Assembly (NCBI GenBank): GCA_016124455.1
Contig: WGNQ01000006.1
Span: 1 to 64,000, forward strand
From: Sideroxydans sp.
GTDB taxonomy: Bacteria; Pseudomonadota; Gammaproteobacteria; Burkholderiales; Gallionellaceae
DNA: 64,000 nucleotides
Reading direction: 5' to 3'
Position numbers and translations under genes: made by a program
Shown: positions 10,520 through 19,222 of the stretch, in pieces
Position numbering within the stretch: position 1 is the first letter of the stretch
Layout of the letters: the number at the start of each line of letters is the position of its first letter
The notes under the pieces: generated by a model
Databases searched by the model: none
What the model saw: the letters and a program-made list of their open reading frames with translations, nothing else
What the model was told of the DNA's origin: nothing

Positions 10520-12243
10520 GTTTTACCCTGCACGGCATCCCGGTATCCAGCGGCATTGCCATCGGCCATGCCCACCTGGTTTCGCACACTACGCTGGAAG
10601 TAGCGCACTACACTTTGCCCAAGCATCGGGTGGAGGAAGAGGTCACGCGCTTTGCCGCCGCGCTGGAGACGACCAGACAGGAGCTGAGCGCACTGCACGC
10701 CAACCGCCCGCAGTATGCGGGTGCCGAGTTCGATGCGTTTCTTGATCTGCATCTGATGATTCTGGCTGACGACCATATCAGCCAGGCGCCACGCGAGATG
10801 ATATTGCGTGAACACTGCAATGCCGAGTGGGCGCTCAAGGTGCAGATGGATGAACTGGTGGAGCAATTCGACGCTTTCGAGGATGCCTACCTGCGTGAGC
10901 GCAAGACCGACGTGGTGCAGGTGGTGGGGCGCCTGCTCAAGACGCTTACCGGCCAGCCCGGGCATGTGCCGCCTGCGCCCGGCCATGACGACAACATGAT
11001 CCTGGTGGCGCATGACTTGAGCCCCGCCGACCTGATCCAGTTCAAGCCGCACCAGTTCGCCGCCTTCATCACCGATCTCGGCGGCGCCACGTCGCATACA
11101 GCGATCATCGCACGCGGCCTGAATACGCCGTGCGTGGTCGGCTTGCTGCATGCGCGCCAGTTGATGCGCGAGCACGACCTGCTGATCGTGGATGGGCGGC
11201 AGGGGGTGATTATCGTCAACCCGGACAAGCAGGTACTGGCCGAATACAAGCTGCGCCAGAGCCAGCTGGATCTGGAGCGGCAGAAGCTGCGGCGCCTGCG
11301 TACGGCGCGCGCCAATACGCTGGACGGGACGCATGTCGAACTGCACGCCAACATCGAGATGCCGCACGACCTTGCCGAGGTGAATGCTAACGGTGCGACC
11401 GGCATCGGCCTGTTCCGCAGCGAATTCCTGTTTCTCAACCGTGACGACCTGCCGGACGAGGAAGAACAGTTCGAGGCGTATTGTGCCGTGGCGGAAGGCA
11501 TGAAGGGATTGCCGGTGACCATCCGGACCTTCGACCTCGGCGCCGACAAGCAGCTCAACCATACCAAGCGTGTAGCCAGCAATCCTGCGCTGGGGCTGCG
11601 CGCAATCCGCCTCAGCCTGGCCGAACCGCAACTGTTCCGCATTCAGTTGCGTGCACTGCTGCGCGCTTCGCATTACGGCAACGTGAAAATCCTGGTGCCA
11701 ATGCTGTCCAGCCTGTCGGAAATAAACCAGACGCTGCAGTTCATTGATCACGTCAAGAAGGAGCTCGACGAAGAGGGCATCGCCTACAATCGCAATGTGC
11801 CGGTTGGCGGCATGATCGAGATTCCGGCCGCTGCGCTGGCGCTTAATGTGTTCACCAAGAAGCTGGATTTCCTGTCGATCGGCACCAACGACCTGATCCA
11901 GTACACGCTGGCCATCGACCGCACCGACGAGGAGGTGGCGCACTTGTATGATCCGTTACATCCGGCGGTCCTGCACCTGCTGGCACATGTCATTGCGGGC
12001 GCCAACAAGGCCGGCGTGCCGGTTTCGGTGTGCGGTGAAATGGCCGGTGAACTGGCTTATACGCGTTTGCTGCTGGGGCTGGGCCTGCGCCAGTTCTCGA
12101 TGCATCCTTCGCAGCTGCTCGGTATCAAGCAGCGCGTGCTGACCACCAGCCTGCCGGAGATTGCATCGTTGACACAGAAAATCCTGCGTGCGGACGACCC
12201 GTTGAAAATCCGCGAATTGCTGGAAAAACTCAATGCGCAATAG
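10516..12243 (+). CDS. ptsI: PTS enzyme I (phosphoenolpyruvate-protein phosphotransferase)
   Basis: 575 aa, the usual length. It autophosphorylates from PEP and passes phosphate to HPr. The N-terminal phosphohistidine domain holds GGATSHTAIIARGL (catalytic His about residue 193). The PEP-binding TIM barrel has TGIGLFRSEFLFLNRDDLP, TFDLGADKQL, GTNDLIQYTLAIDRTDE and the C-terminal active Cys in VSVCGEMAGE. It is the last gene of the IIA-ptsH-ptsI set. Seven bases after the stop begins the promoter of the metX riboswitch. Confidence 0.96.
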   Translation: MSFTLHGIPVSSGIAIGHAHLVSHTTLEVAHYTLPKHRVEEEVTRFAAALETTRQELSALHANRPQYAGAEFDAFLDLHLMILADDHISQAPREMILREHCNAEWALKVQMDELVEQFDAFEDAYLRERKTDVVQVVGRLLKTLTGQPGHVPPAPGHDDNMILVAHDLSPADLIQFKPHQFAAFITDLGGATSHTAIIARGLNTPCVVGLLHARQLMREHDLLIVDGRQGVIIVNPDKQVLAEYKLRQSQLDLERQKLRRLRTARANTLDGTHVELHANIEMPHDLAEVNANGATGIGLFRSEFLFLNRDDLPDEEEQFEAYCAVAEGMKGLPVTIRTFDLGADKQLNHTKRVASNPALGLRAIRLSLAEPQLFRIQLRALLRASHYGNVKILVPMLSSLSEINQTLQFIDHVKKELDEEGIAYNRNVPVGGMIEIPAAALALNVFTKKLDFLSIGTNDLIQYTLAIDRTDEEVAHLYDPLHPAVLHLLAHVIAGANKAGVPVSVCGEMAGELAYTRLLLGLGLRQFSMHPSQLLGIKQRVLTTSLPEIASLTQKILRADDPLKIRELLEKLNAQ

Positions 12244-12249
12244 CGATGA

Positions 12250-12278
12250 TTGACAGCATCAGCTAAAACCGGGACACT
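12250..12278 (+). promoter_or_regulatory. Sigma-70 promoter of metX-metW
   Basis: Perfect -35 TTGACA (12250-12255), 17-bp spacer, weak -10 GACACT (12273-12278). The predicted start, about 7 nt later (12285), falls exactly at the first base of the riboswitch P1 stem, which supports both calls. Confidence 0.55.
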
Positions 12279-12284
12279 TCGTTC

Positions 12285-12337
12285 CGTGCCGATTTGATCT
12301 CAGCTTGCGGGGCACGTAAAACATACCAGCTAAAGCG
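12285..12337 (+). promoter_or_regulatory. SAM-II riboswitch aptamer
   Basis: P1 is CGTGCC (12285-12290) with GGCACG (12311-12316). The core carries the conserved SAM-II elements in order and spacing: GATTTG (12291-12296), AGCTTGC (12302-12308) and the 3' pseudoknot strand GCTAAA (12329-12334), which pairs back to the AGCTT loop. It precedes metX, a known SAM-II target class. SAM binding is expected to shut off methionine synthesis. The terminator just downstream completes a transcriptional switch. Confidence 0.85.
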
Positions 12338-12340
12338 TTC

Positions 12341-12379
12341 AACCCGTTTTGGCGCAAGCTGGACGGGTTTTGTGTTTTT
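12341..12379 (+). terminator. Riboswitch-controlled terminator of metX
   Basis: Stem AACCCGT (12341-12347) with ACGGGTT (12363-12369), then TTGTGTTTTT. The loop contains CGCAAGCTG (12353-12361), a perfect 9-base complement of the aptamer segment CAGCTTGCG (12301-12309). Pairing of the two would break both aptamer and terminator, giving an antiterminator for the SAM-free state. Confidence 0.85.
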
Positions 12380-12389
12380 GGAGTTTCTT

Positions 12390-13523
12390 TTGGAAAATTC
12401 AGTAGGGATAGTCAGCGCGCAGCGCGCCACTTTCGATACCCCGCTTACCTGCAGCAGCGGCGCGGTACTGCCGCGCTATGAACTGGTGTATGAAACCTAT
12501 GGCAAGCTGAACGGCGACAAATCCAATGCCATCCTGGTCTGTCACGCACTTTCCGGTCATCACCACGTGGCGGGACAATATGCGGACGACCCCAAGAGCA
12601 CCGGCTGGTGGGACAACATGATCGGTCCGGGCAAGCCGATCGATACGGAAAAGTTTTTTGTCATCGGGCTCAACAACCTTGGCGGCTGCCACGGCTCCAC
12701 CGGCCCTTCCAGCATTGACCCGCAAACCGGCAAGCCATACGGCGCAAGTTTTCCGGTGGTGACGGTGGAGGACTGGGTAGCGTCGCAGGCGCGCCTTGCC
12801 GATATGCTCGGTATCGAACAATTTGCCGCCGTGGTCGGCGGCAGCCTTGGCGGGATGCAGGCCATGCAGTGGTCGCTCGACTTCCCCGAACGCGTGCGCC
12901 ATGTGCTGGCGATCGCGACCGCTCCCAGGCTGACTACCGAGAACATCGCGTTCAACGACGTGGCGCGCAACGCCATCCTGACCGACCCGGATTTCCACGG
13001 CGGCAATTACTACGAGCACGGCGTGGTGCCGAAACGCGGGCTGCGCCTGGCGCGCATGCTCGGCCACATCACGTATCTTTCCGACGATGCGATGGCCGAC
13101 AAATTCGGGCGCGGCTTGCGTTCCGGCAAGTACAACTACGGCTACGATATCGAATTCGAGATCGAGTCCTACCTGCGTTATCAGGGCGACAAGTTTGCCG
13201 CTTATTTCGATGCCAACACCTATCTGCTGATGACCAAGGCGCTGGATTATTTTGATCCGGCGCACCGCCACGGCGACGACCTGAACAAGGCGTTTGCCGC
13301 CGCGCAGGCAAATTTCCTGGTGCTGTCATTCACCACCGACTGGCGTTTCTCGCCCGAACGCTCGCGTGCCATCGTCAAGGCCCTGCTGCATAACCGCCTC
13401 AATGTGAGCTACGGCGAGATTGCCTCGACCCATGGCCATGATTCGTTCCTGATGCCGCATGCGCATTACCACGCGCTGATGCGCGCCTATCTGGAACGCA
13501 TTGCACAGGAGTTTTCCGCATGA
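12390..13523 (+). CDS. metX: Homoserine O-acyltransferase MetX
   Basis: About 377 aa alpha/beta hydrolase acylating homoserine (acetyl or succinyl donor), the entry step of methionine synthesis. Nucleophile Ser is in [14 protein letters not shown] (about residue 150). Also present are [24 protein letters not shown], and the late Asp and His of [12 protein letters not shown] and THGHDSFL. The start is TTG at 12390 with GGAG (12380-12383) 6 nt upstream. The frame is open further 5', but that segment is the riboswitch and terminator. metW follows with a 4-nt overlap, an arrangement often associated with succinyl-transferase MetX in proteobacteria. Confidence 0.94.
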   Translation: MENSVGIVSAQRATFDTPLTCSSGAVLPRYELVYETYGKLNGDKSNAILVCHALSGHHHVAGQYADDPKSTGWWDNMIGPGKPIDTEKFFVIGLNNLGGCHGSTGPSSIDPQTGKPYGASFPVVTVEDWVASQARLADMLGIEQFAAVVGGSLGGMQAMQWSLDFPERVRHVLAIATAPRLTTENIAFNDVARNAILTDPDFHGGNYYEHGVVPKRGLRLARMLGHITYLSDDAMADKFGRGLRSGKYNYGYDIEFEIESYLRYQGDKFAAYFDANTYLLMTKALDYFDPAHRHGDDLNKAFAAAQANFLVLSFTTDWRFSPERSRAIVKALLHNRLNVSYGEIASTHGHDSFLMPHAHYHALMRAYLERIAQEFSA

Positions 13524-14134
13524 GCGCGCACGATCCGGCAGAACTTGCTGCCGCACGCCCGGACTTCGCCGCCATTGCCGCCTGGATTCCGCAAGGCGCA
13601 TCGGTGCTCGATCTCGGTTGCGGCGACGGCAGCTTGTTGCGCTACCTGCAGGATACGCGGCAGGCGCGGGGTTACGGCGTGGAAATCAGCGATGCCAACA
13701 TCATTGCCTGTATCAGGAATGGCGTTAACGTGATTCAGGGTGACCTGGAATCCGGGCTGTCCGGTTTTGAGTCCAGTGCTTTCGATTTTGTGGTCCTGTC
13801 GCAGACGCTGCAGGCCACGCGTCATACCGAGGCACTGGTACGCGAGATGCTGCGGGTCGGGCGTGAGGGCATCGTCAGTTTCCCTAATTTCGGCTACTGG
13901 AAGAACCGCCTGAATATATTGCGCGGCCATATGCCGGTATCCAGGGACCTGCCCTACCAGTGGTATGACACGCCCAATGTCCACCTGTGCACGCTGGGGG
14001 ACTTCGAGACATTCTGCGGTGAACACCAGGTGCATATTCTTGAGCGCCGGGTAATGACCGGCGGTAGCGAAATAAGCGCGCTTCCCAACCTGCTGGGCAG
14101 CACCGCGGTGTACCGCTTCAAGCGCGCGGCCTGA
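13520..14134 (+). CDS. metW: Methionine biosynthesis protein MetW
   Basis: 204 aa protein with a class I methyltransferase fold: SAM-site [12 protein letters not shown] (about residue 30), GVEISDANI and [14 protein letters not shown]. MetW works with MetX for full homoserine acyltransferase activity in several proteobacteria. It overlaps metX by ATGA and shares the SAM-II riboswitch control. Confidence 0.94.
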   Translation: MSAHDPAELAAARPDFAAIAAWIPQGASVLDLGCGDGSLLRYLQDTRQARGYGVEISDANIIACIRNGVNVIQGDLESGLSGFESSAFDFVVLSQTLQATRHTEALVREMLRVGREGIVSFPNFGYWKNRLNILRGHMPVSRDLPYQWYDTPNVHLCTLGDFETFCGEHQVHILERRVMTGGSEISALPNLLGSTAVYRFKRAA

Positions 14135-14137
14135 CGG

Positions 14138-15400
14138 ATGAGCGTCTGGCGGCAGTTGTTTACCCGGCGCATGCTGATCTGCGTGTTCACCGGGTTCAGT
14201 TCCGGGCTGCCGCTGTACCTGCTGTTCAACTTGCTGCCGGCCTGGCTGCGCAGCGAGTCAGTCGACCTCAAGACCATCGGTCTGTTCGCGCTGATCCAGT
14301 TTCCCTACACCTGGAAATTCCTGTGGTCGCCGCTGCTTGACCGCTACGTGGTGCCCGCATTCGGCCGTCGCCGCGGCTGGATGCTGCTCACCCAGATCGG
14401 TTTGCTGGTGGTGATTGCCGCGATGGGCGCGTTCTCGCCGCAGCGGGATATCGCCGCCATTGCCTGGATCGCCACGCTGCTGGCCCTGCTCAGCGCTACC
14501 CAGGATATTGCACTGGACGCCTATCGGCGCGAACTGCTGGCAGACAGCGAGCTGGGGCTGGGCAATGCCGTGCATGTGAATGCCTACCGCATTGCCGGCC
14601 TGGTGCCAGGCTCGCTGTCGCTGATCCTGGCTGATTTTCTGCCGTGGCACATGGTGTTCATTGTCACCGCCTTGTTCATGCTGCCCGGCATAGCCATGGC
14701 ACTGCTGGTGAGTGAGCCGCACCGTGCCGCACCGCCCAAGACCTTGCGCGAAGCAGTGGTCGAGCCGTTCCATGAGTTCATTACGCGCCAGGGCTGGAAC
14801 GGCGCGTTGCTGATTCTCGCCTTCCTGTTTTTCTACAAGCTCGGCGACAGCATGTGCACCGCGCTGGCCACGCCGTTCTATCTCGATATGGGATTTTCCA
14901 AGACCCAGATCGGCCTGATCGCCAAGAATGCCGGATTGTGGCCGGCGGTGATCGGTGGCTTGCTCGGCGGGCTGTGGATGGTGAAGATCGGCATCAACCG
15001 TGCGCTGTGGCTGTTCGGCGTGGTGCAGGTAGCATCCATTTTCGGTTTTGCCTGGCTGGCCTCGATCGGCCACCATGCCGAGATTACCAGCGTGGAACTG
15101 GCTCAGCTCGCGATCGTGATTGGCCTCGAAGCGCTGGGTGTGGGGCTGGGCACGGCGGCATTTGTTGCGTTTATTGCGCGGACCACTCATCCGGCTTATA
15201 CCGCTACCCAGTTCGCGTTGTTCACCAGCCTGATGGCGGTGCCGCGGACTTTCGCCAATGCGGCTACAGGCTGGCTGGTCGAGGCCATGGGCTGGACCGG
15301 GTTTTTCCTGCTGTGCGCGTTGCTGGCGGTACCGGGAATGCTGTTGTTGCTGAAAGTCGCGCCGTGGAACCAGTCGTCGCCTTTACCTTTGAGGGAGTAG
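14138..15400 (+). CDS. ampG: Muropeptide permease AmpG-like MFS transporter
   Basis: 420 aa with about 12 membrane helices. AmpG imports GlcNAc-anhydro-muramyl peptides released by lytic transglycosylases. Recognisable parts are FTGFSSGLPLYLLFNLLPAW, FPYTWKFLWSPLLDR, the RRRGWMLLTQ loop and SATQDIALDAYRRELL. It begins 3 nt after metW and so may be in the same transcript, although its role (cell-wall recycling) is separate. mltA at 42548 provides a related activity. Confidence 0.88.
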   Translation: MSVWRQLFTRRMLICVFTGFSSGLPLYLLFNLLPAWLRSESVDLKTIGLFALIQFPYTWKFLWSPLLDRYVVPAFGRRRGWMLLTQIGLLVVIAAMGAFSPQRDIAAIAWIATLLALLSATQDIALDAYRRELLADSELGLGNAVHVNAYRIAGLVPGSLSLILADFLPWHMVFIVTALFMLPGIAMALLVSEPHRAAPPKTLREAVVEPFHEFITRQGWNGALLILAFLFFYKLGDSMCTALATPFYLDMGFSKTQIGLIAKNAGLWPAVIGGLLGGLWMVKIGINRALWLFGVVQVASIFGFAWLASIGHHAEITSVELAQLAIVIGLEALGVGLGTAAFVAFIARTTHPAYTATQFALFTSLMAVPRTFANAATGWLVEAMGWTGFFLLCALLAVPGMLLLLKVAPWNQSSPLPLRE

Positions 15401-15442
15401 GGTTTTGGCGCTGGATACCTGACTGCCGGGGTCGCCTAATGA

Positions 15443-15471
15443 TAGTAATCGGGACACATTGCCACTATAAT
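15443..15471 (+). promoter_or_regulatory. Candidate hemA promoter
   Basis: Perfect -10 TATAAT (15466-15471) with a weak -35 TAGTAA (15443-15448) and 17-bp spacer, in the 114-nt gap between ampG and hemA. The predicted start would leave a leader of roughly 35 nt. Confidence 0.45.
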
Positions 15472-15514
15472 CCACGACCAGCTTGGCTTTATACAATTTT
15501 ATCGAGTCCGCAAT

Positions 15515-16768
15515 ATGCAGTTGTTCGCCTTCGGCATTAACCATCAAACCGCGCCGCTCAACGTGCGCGAGCAGATCGCGTTCAATGCGGACACCATGGA
15601 GCCCGCGTTACGTGATCTGGTGGGGCATGGCGCAGCCAAGGAAGCGACCATACTTTCCACCTGCAACCGCACCGAGGTGTATTGCAACACACAAACACCA
15701 GAACAGCCAATCAACTGGCTGGCGGGCTACCACAAGTTGCAGCCGACGGAGATCGAGCCCTACCTCTATACCCTGCCGCGCGAACAGGCGGTGAAGCATG
15801 CTTTCCGCGTAGCCAGCGGACTGGACTCAATGGTGCTGGGCGAGCCGCAGATCCTCGGCCAGATGAAACAGGCGGTGCGCAGTGCAGAGCACGCCGGCAC
15901 CATGGGATTCATCCTGCACAAGCTGTTCCAGCGCACTTTTTCGGTGGCCAAGGACGTGCGCTCGCAAACCGAGATCGGTGCCAACCTGGTTTCCATGGCG
16001 GCTGCAGCCGTCAAGCTGGCCGAGCGCATCTATCCCAGCATCGCCGAGCAGAACGTGCTGTTCATCGGCGCAGGCGAGATGATCGAACTGAATGCGGTAC
16101 ATTTTGCTGCGCGCGGTCCCAGGCAGATTACCGTTGCCAACCGTACGCTGGAGCGTGCACAGGTTCTGGCGCGACGCATCAACGGCCAGGCGATCACCCT
16201 GAACGAGTTGCCGGAACAGCTGGCACATCACGACATCATCGTCACCTGTACCGCCAGCCAACTGCCCATTCTGGGTAAGGGCATGGTCGAGCGTGCATTG
16301 AAACAGCGCAAGCATCGTCCACTGTTCATCGTTGACCTGGCGGTACCGCGCGACGTGGAAGCGGAAGTGATGGAGCTGGATGATGTATTCCTGTATACGG
16401 TGGATGATCTCGGTGAACTGGTGCGCGATGGACTGGATGCGCGGCAGAACGCAGTGAAAGAAGCCGAAGTCATTATCGATGCCGGCGTGGCGAATTTCGT
16501 CCACTGGATGGAATCGCGCGAAGTGGTGCCGACCATACGCGCATTGCGCGACCACGTCGATCGCCAGCGTCGCCACGAACTGGAAAAGGCTGTACGCCTG
16601 CTGGCCAAAGGCGAGCCTGCGGAAAAGGTACTGGAAACACTGAGCAACGGCCTGACCAACAAATTCCTGCACGCCCCGACGCACGCGCTTAACCAGATGC
16701 AGGCGGACGAGCGTGATGCAATGATGGATGTCATCCACCGCCTGTACCAACTACACACCCCCGAATGA
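15515..16768 (+). CDS. hemA: Glutamyl-tRNA reductase HemA
   Basis: 417 aa. It reduces Glu-tRNA-Glu to glutamate semialdehyde with NADPH, the first step of the C5 heme route. The catalytic Cys is in [10 protein letters not shown] (about residue 50). Other signatures are [17 protein letters not shown], the NADPH-binding FIGAGEM and the C-terminal dimerisation helices. Its stop overlaps prfA by 4 nt. hemC-D-X-Y lie 10 kb downstream in a separate operon. Confidence 0.97.
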   Translation: MQLFAFGINHQTAPLNVREQIAFNADTMEPALRDLVGHGAAKEATILSTCNRTEVYCNTQTPEQPINWLAGYHKLQPTEIEPYLYTLPREQAVKHAFRVASGLDSMVLGEPQILGQMKQAVRSAEHAGTMGFILHKLFQRTFSVAKDVRSQTEIGANLVSMAAAAVKLAERIYPSIAEQNVLFIGAGEMIELNAVHFAARGPRQITVANRTLERAQVLARRINGQAITLNELPEQLAHHDIIVTCTASQLPILGKGMVERALKQRKHRPLFIVDLAVPRDVEAEVMELDDVFLYTVDDLGELVRDGLDARQNAVKEAEVIIDAGVANFVHWMESREVVPTIRALRDHVDRQRRHELEKAVRLLAKGEPAEKVLETLSNGLTNKFLHAPTHALNQMQADERDAMMDVIHRLYQLHTPE

Positions 16769-17847
16769 AACCCAGCATTACCGCCAAGCTCGCCCAGTTG
16801 GGTGCGCGCCTGGACGAGGTCAATCATCTGCTGAGCAGCGAACAGGCCACGCGCGACATGGAGCAGTTCCGCAAGCTCAACCGCGAGCGTGCGGAACTTG
16901 AGCCGGTAGTCGAGCGCTATCAAGCATGGCAGGCCTGTGTGTCGGATATTGCCGCGGCGCAGGAAATGGCCAGGGATCCGGAGATGCGCGAGTTTGCCGG
17001 GGAAGAAGCCGAGGCCGGCAGGGAGCGCCTGGAACAACTGGAAACAGAGCTGCAGAGGCTGCTGCTGCCCAAAGACCCGAATGACGAGCGCAACGTGATC
17101 CTCGAAGTGCGTGCGGGCACCGGCGGCGACGAGGCGGCATTGTTCGCGGGCGACCTGTTCCGCATGTACACTCGCTTTGCCGAGCGTAACCGCTGGCAGG
17201 TGGAACTGATCTCGGAAAGCCCGGGCGAAGTCGGCGGTTACAAGGAAGTCATCGCGCGCATCATCGGGCACGGTGCCTACTCCGTGCTTAAATTCGAGTC
17301 CGGCGCGCATCGCGTGCAGCGCGTACCGGCCACTGAAGCGCAGGGCCGCATCCATACTTCGGCCTGCACGGTGGCAATACTGCCCGAGGTGGACGAGGTC
17401 AGTGACGTGGTGCTGAACCCGGCCGACCTGCGTATCGATACTTTCCGTGCCTCGGGTGCGGGCGGGCAGCACATCAACAAGACCGATTCCGCAGTACGCC
17501 TTACCCACCTGCCCACCGGTACCGTGGTCGAGTGCCAGGACGGACGTTCGCAACACCAGAACAAGGCGCAGGCGATGCGCGTGCTGGCGGCGCGCATCAA
17601 GGATCAGCAGGAACGTGAAGCGCACAGCAAGCTGGCGGCCGAGCGCAAATCACTGGTCGGCAGCGGCGACCGTTCCGAGCGCATCCGTACCTATAATTTT
17701 CCGCAAGGCCGCGTTACCGACCATCGTATCAATCTCACACTGTACAAGATGGACTACATCATGGACGGGGACATCAGCGAACTGACCGGCGCGTTGATGG
17801 CCGAGCACCAGGCGGAACAGCTCGCGGCGCTCGCTGCAGAAAGCTGA
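16765..17847 (+). CDS. prfA: Peptide chain release factor 1
   Basis: 360 aa, the standard length. It recognises UAA and UAG. The catalytic GGQ is in [18 protein letters not shown] (GGQ about residue 233), the Gln being the methylation target of PrmC, which is encoded next. It overlaps hemA by ATGA; hemA-prfA-prmC is a conserved order. Confidence 0.98.
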   Translation: MKPSITAKLAQLGARLDEVNHLLSSEQATRDMEQFRKLNRERAELEPVVERYQAWQACVSDIAAAQEMARDPEMREFAGEEAEAGRERLEQLETELQRLLLPKDPNDERNVILEVRAGTGGDEAALFAGDLFRMYTRFAERNRWQVELISESPGEVGGYKEVIARIIGHGAYSVLKFESGAHRVQRVPATEAQGRIHTSACTVAILPEVDEVSDVVLNPADLRIDTFRASGAGGQHINKTDSAVRLTHLPTGTVVECQDGRSQHQNKAQAMRVLAARIKDQQEREAHSKLAAERKSLVGSGDRSERIRTYNFPQGRVTDHRINLTLYKMDYIMDGDISELTGALMAEHQAEQLAALAAES

Positions 17848-17851
17848 TCGT

Positions 17852-18703
17852 TTGCCCAGCATCCAACAGCTGATGGCCGCGGATGCTGCAAGGCTCGCAG
17901 CAGTGCTGGCGCTGGACGCCGGCAGCGCACGCCTCGAAGTGCAATACCTGTTGCAGCATGTGCTGCACAAGCCGCGAGCCTGGTTGCTGGCATATCCGGA
18001 GCATACTCCAGACGCCGCACAGTTGATGGACTACCAGGGATTGCTGCAGCGCCGTCTGCAAGGTGAGCCGATGGCTTATCTGTTGGGAGTGCGTGAATTC
18101 TTCGGGCTGAATTTCAGGGTCACGCCGGCTACGCTGATTCCCCGCCCGGAAACCGAGCTGCTGGTGGAGCACGCGCTGCAACGCATTCCGCCGCAACAGC
18201 CTTGCCGGGTGCTGGACCTGGGTACCGGTTCGGGTGCCATTGCCCTGTCCATTGCCAACGCCCGACCTGCCGCCGAAGTGGTGGCGGTGGATGCGTCTCT
18301 GGCGGCAATTGCGGTGGCACGGGAGAACGCACAGCGGCTTGGCTTGAGTAATGCAGTTTTTCTGCGCAGCGACTGGTTCGGGTCACTGGGGGAACAGCGT
18401 TTCGACCTGATTGTGTCCAACCCTCCCTATGTGGCGGCAGGAGATCCGCATCTGCAGCAAGGTGACTTGCCCTTCGAGCCACTGTCGGCACTGGCTTCCG
18501 GGGCCGATGGCCTGGATGATATTCGCCGCATCATCAGCCAGGCGGCAGCCCATCTGAGGCCATGCGGCTGGCTGTTGCTGGAGCATGGCTATGACCAGGC
18601 AGGCAGGGTGAGGGAATTGCTGCTGCAGGCGGGATTCGGCGAGGTGTATTCGGCATGCGACCTGTCGGGTATCGAGCGGGTCAGTGGCGCATGCGCCGCT
18701 TGA
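17852..18703 (+). CDS. prmC: Release factor glutamine methyltransferase PrmC
   Basis: 283 aa. It methylates the Gln of the GGQ motif of release factors. The N-terminal helical domain is followed by the SAM-dependent domain with RPETELLVE, VLDLGTGSGAIALS and the NPPY catalytic motif in DLIVSNPPYVAAGD (about residue 190). The TTG at 17852 is preferred because it gives the usual MPSIQQLM N-terminus; ATG at 17873 is the alternative. It begins 4 nt after prfA. Confidence 0.94.
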   Translation: MPSIQQLMAADAARLAAVLALDAGSARLEVQYLLQHVLHKPRAWLLAYPEHTPDAAQLMDYQGLLQRRLQGEPMAYLLGVREFFGLNFRVTPATLIPRPETELLVEHALQRIPPQQPCRVLDLGTGSGAIALSIANARPAAEVVAVDASLAAIAVARENAQRLGLSNAVFLRSDWFGSLGEQRFDLIVSNPPYVAAGDPHLQQGDLPFEPLSALASGADGLDDIRRIISQAAAHLRPCGWLLLEHGYDQAGRVRELLLQAGFGEVYSACDLSGIERVSGACAA

Positions 18704-18729
18704 CCGGAGTTGCCTCACTCCACTAGAAT
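18700..18729 (+). promoter_or_regulatory. Sigma-70 promoter of grxD
   Basis: TTGACC (18700-18705), 18-bp spacer, TAGAAT (18724-18729). It overlaps the prmC stop codon and would give grxD its own transcript with a leader of roughly 30 nt. Confidence 0.6.
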
Positions 18730-18768
18730 TACCCAAGTTAATTACTCAACTAAAAGGAGTTGGCCGTT

Positions 18769-19077
18769 ATGGATGTTCAGGAGCTTATCAAGCAGCAAGT
18801 GACCGCTCACCCGGTGGTGCTATATATGAAGGGCACCCCCCAGTTTCCGATGTGCGGGTTTTCCGGGAATGCCGTGCGTATCCTCAATGCTTTGGGGGTA
18901 AAGGATTTTTTCAGTGTCGACGTGCTCAGCAATCCGGAAATCCGCCAAGGCATCAAAGATTATGCCAACTGGCCGACCATCCCGCAGCTCTATATCAATG
19001 GCGAATTTATCGGGGGCTCCGACATCGTGAGCGAAATGTATCAGAGCGGGGAATTGCAGGCTTTACTGAAGGGCTAG
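18769..19077 (+). CDS. grxD: Monothiol glutaredoxin, Grx4 type
   Basis: 102 aa. Monothiol CGFS glutaredoxins carry or transfer [2Fe-2S] clusters with glutathione and BolA partners. The active motif is in PQFPMCGFSGNAV (Cys about residue 30), and TIPQLYINGEFIGGSDI holds the glutathione-binding Thr-Val/Ile-Pro and GG segments. AAGGAG lies 9 nt before ATG 18769. A TTG three codons upstream is in frame but stands directly after the ribosome-binding site, so it was not chosen. Confidence 0.95.
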   Translation: MDVQELIKQQVTAHPVVLYMKGTPQFPMCGFSGNAVRILNALGVKDFFSVDVLSNPEIRQGIKDYANWPTIPQLYINGEFIGGSDIVSEMYQSGELQALLKG

Positions 19078-19090
19078 GCCAAAATATATA

Positions 19091-19121
19091 GGCCATTTGG
19101 CATATATGAATTTGCCAGGCC
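19091..19121 (+). other. Hairpin in the grxD 3' region
   Basis: Two-part stem GGCC-ATTT-GGCA / TGCC-A-GGCC closing a TATATGAATT loop, in the 118 nt between grxD and its terminator at 19196. No open frame with a ribosome-binding site is present. It may be a structured 3' UTR or the start of a 3'-derived small RNA. Confidence 0.35.
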
Positions 19122-19195
19122 AGACGCTATATTGGTTTCGGGCGTTAGAGCTTCGAGTTATTTCCAGCTCGTTTCTCTTACTCTCCTCCTACTTT

Positions 19196-19222
19196 GGGCG
19201 ATCATTAGATCGCCCATTTTTT
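19196..19222 (+). terminator. Terminator after grxD
   Basis: Stem GGGCGATC (19196-19203) and GATCGCCC (19208-19215) with ATTA loop, then ATTTTTT. On the minus strand it lies just after the argH stop but lacks a U tract, so its main use is for grxD. Confidence 0.85.
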
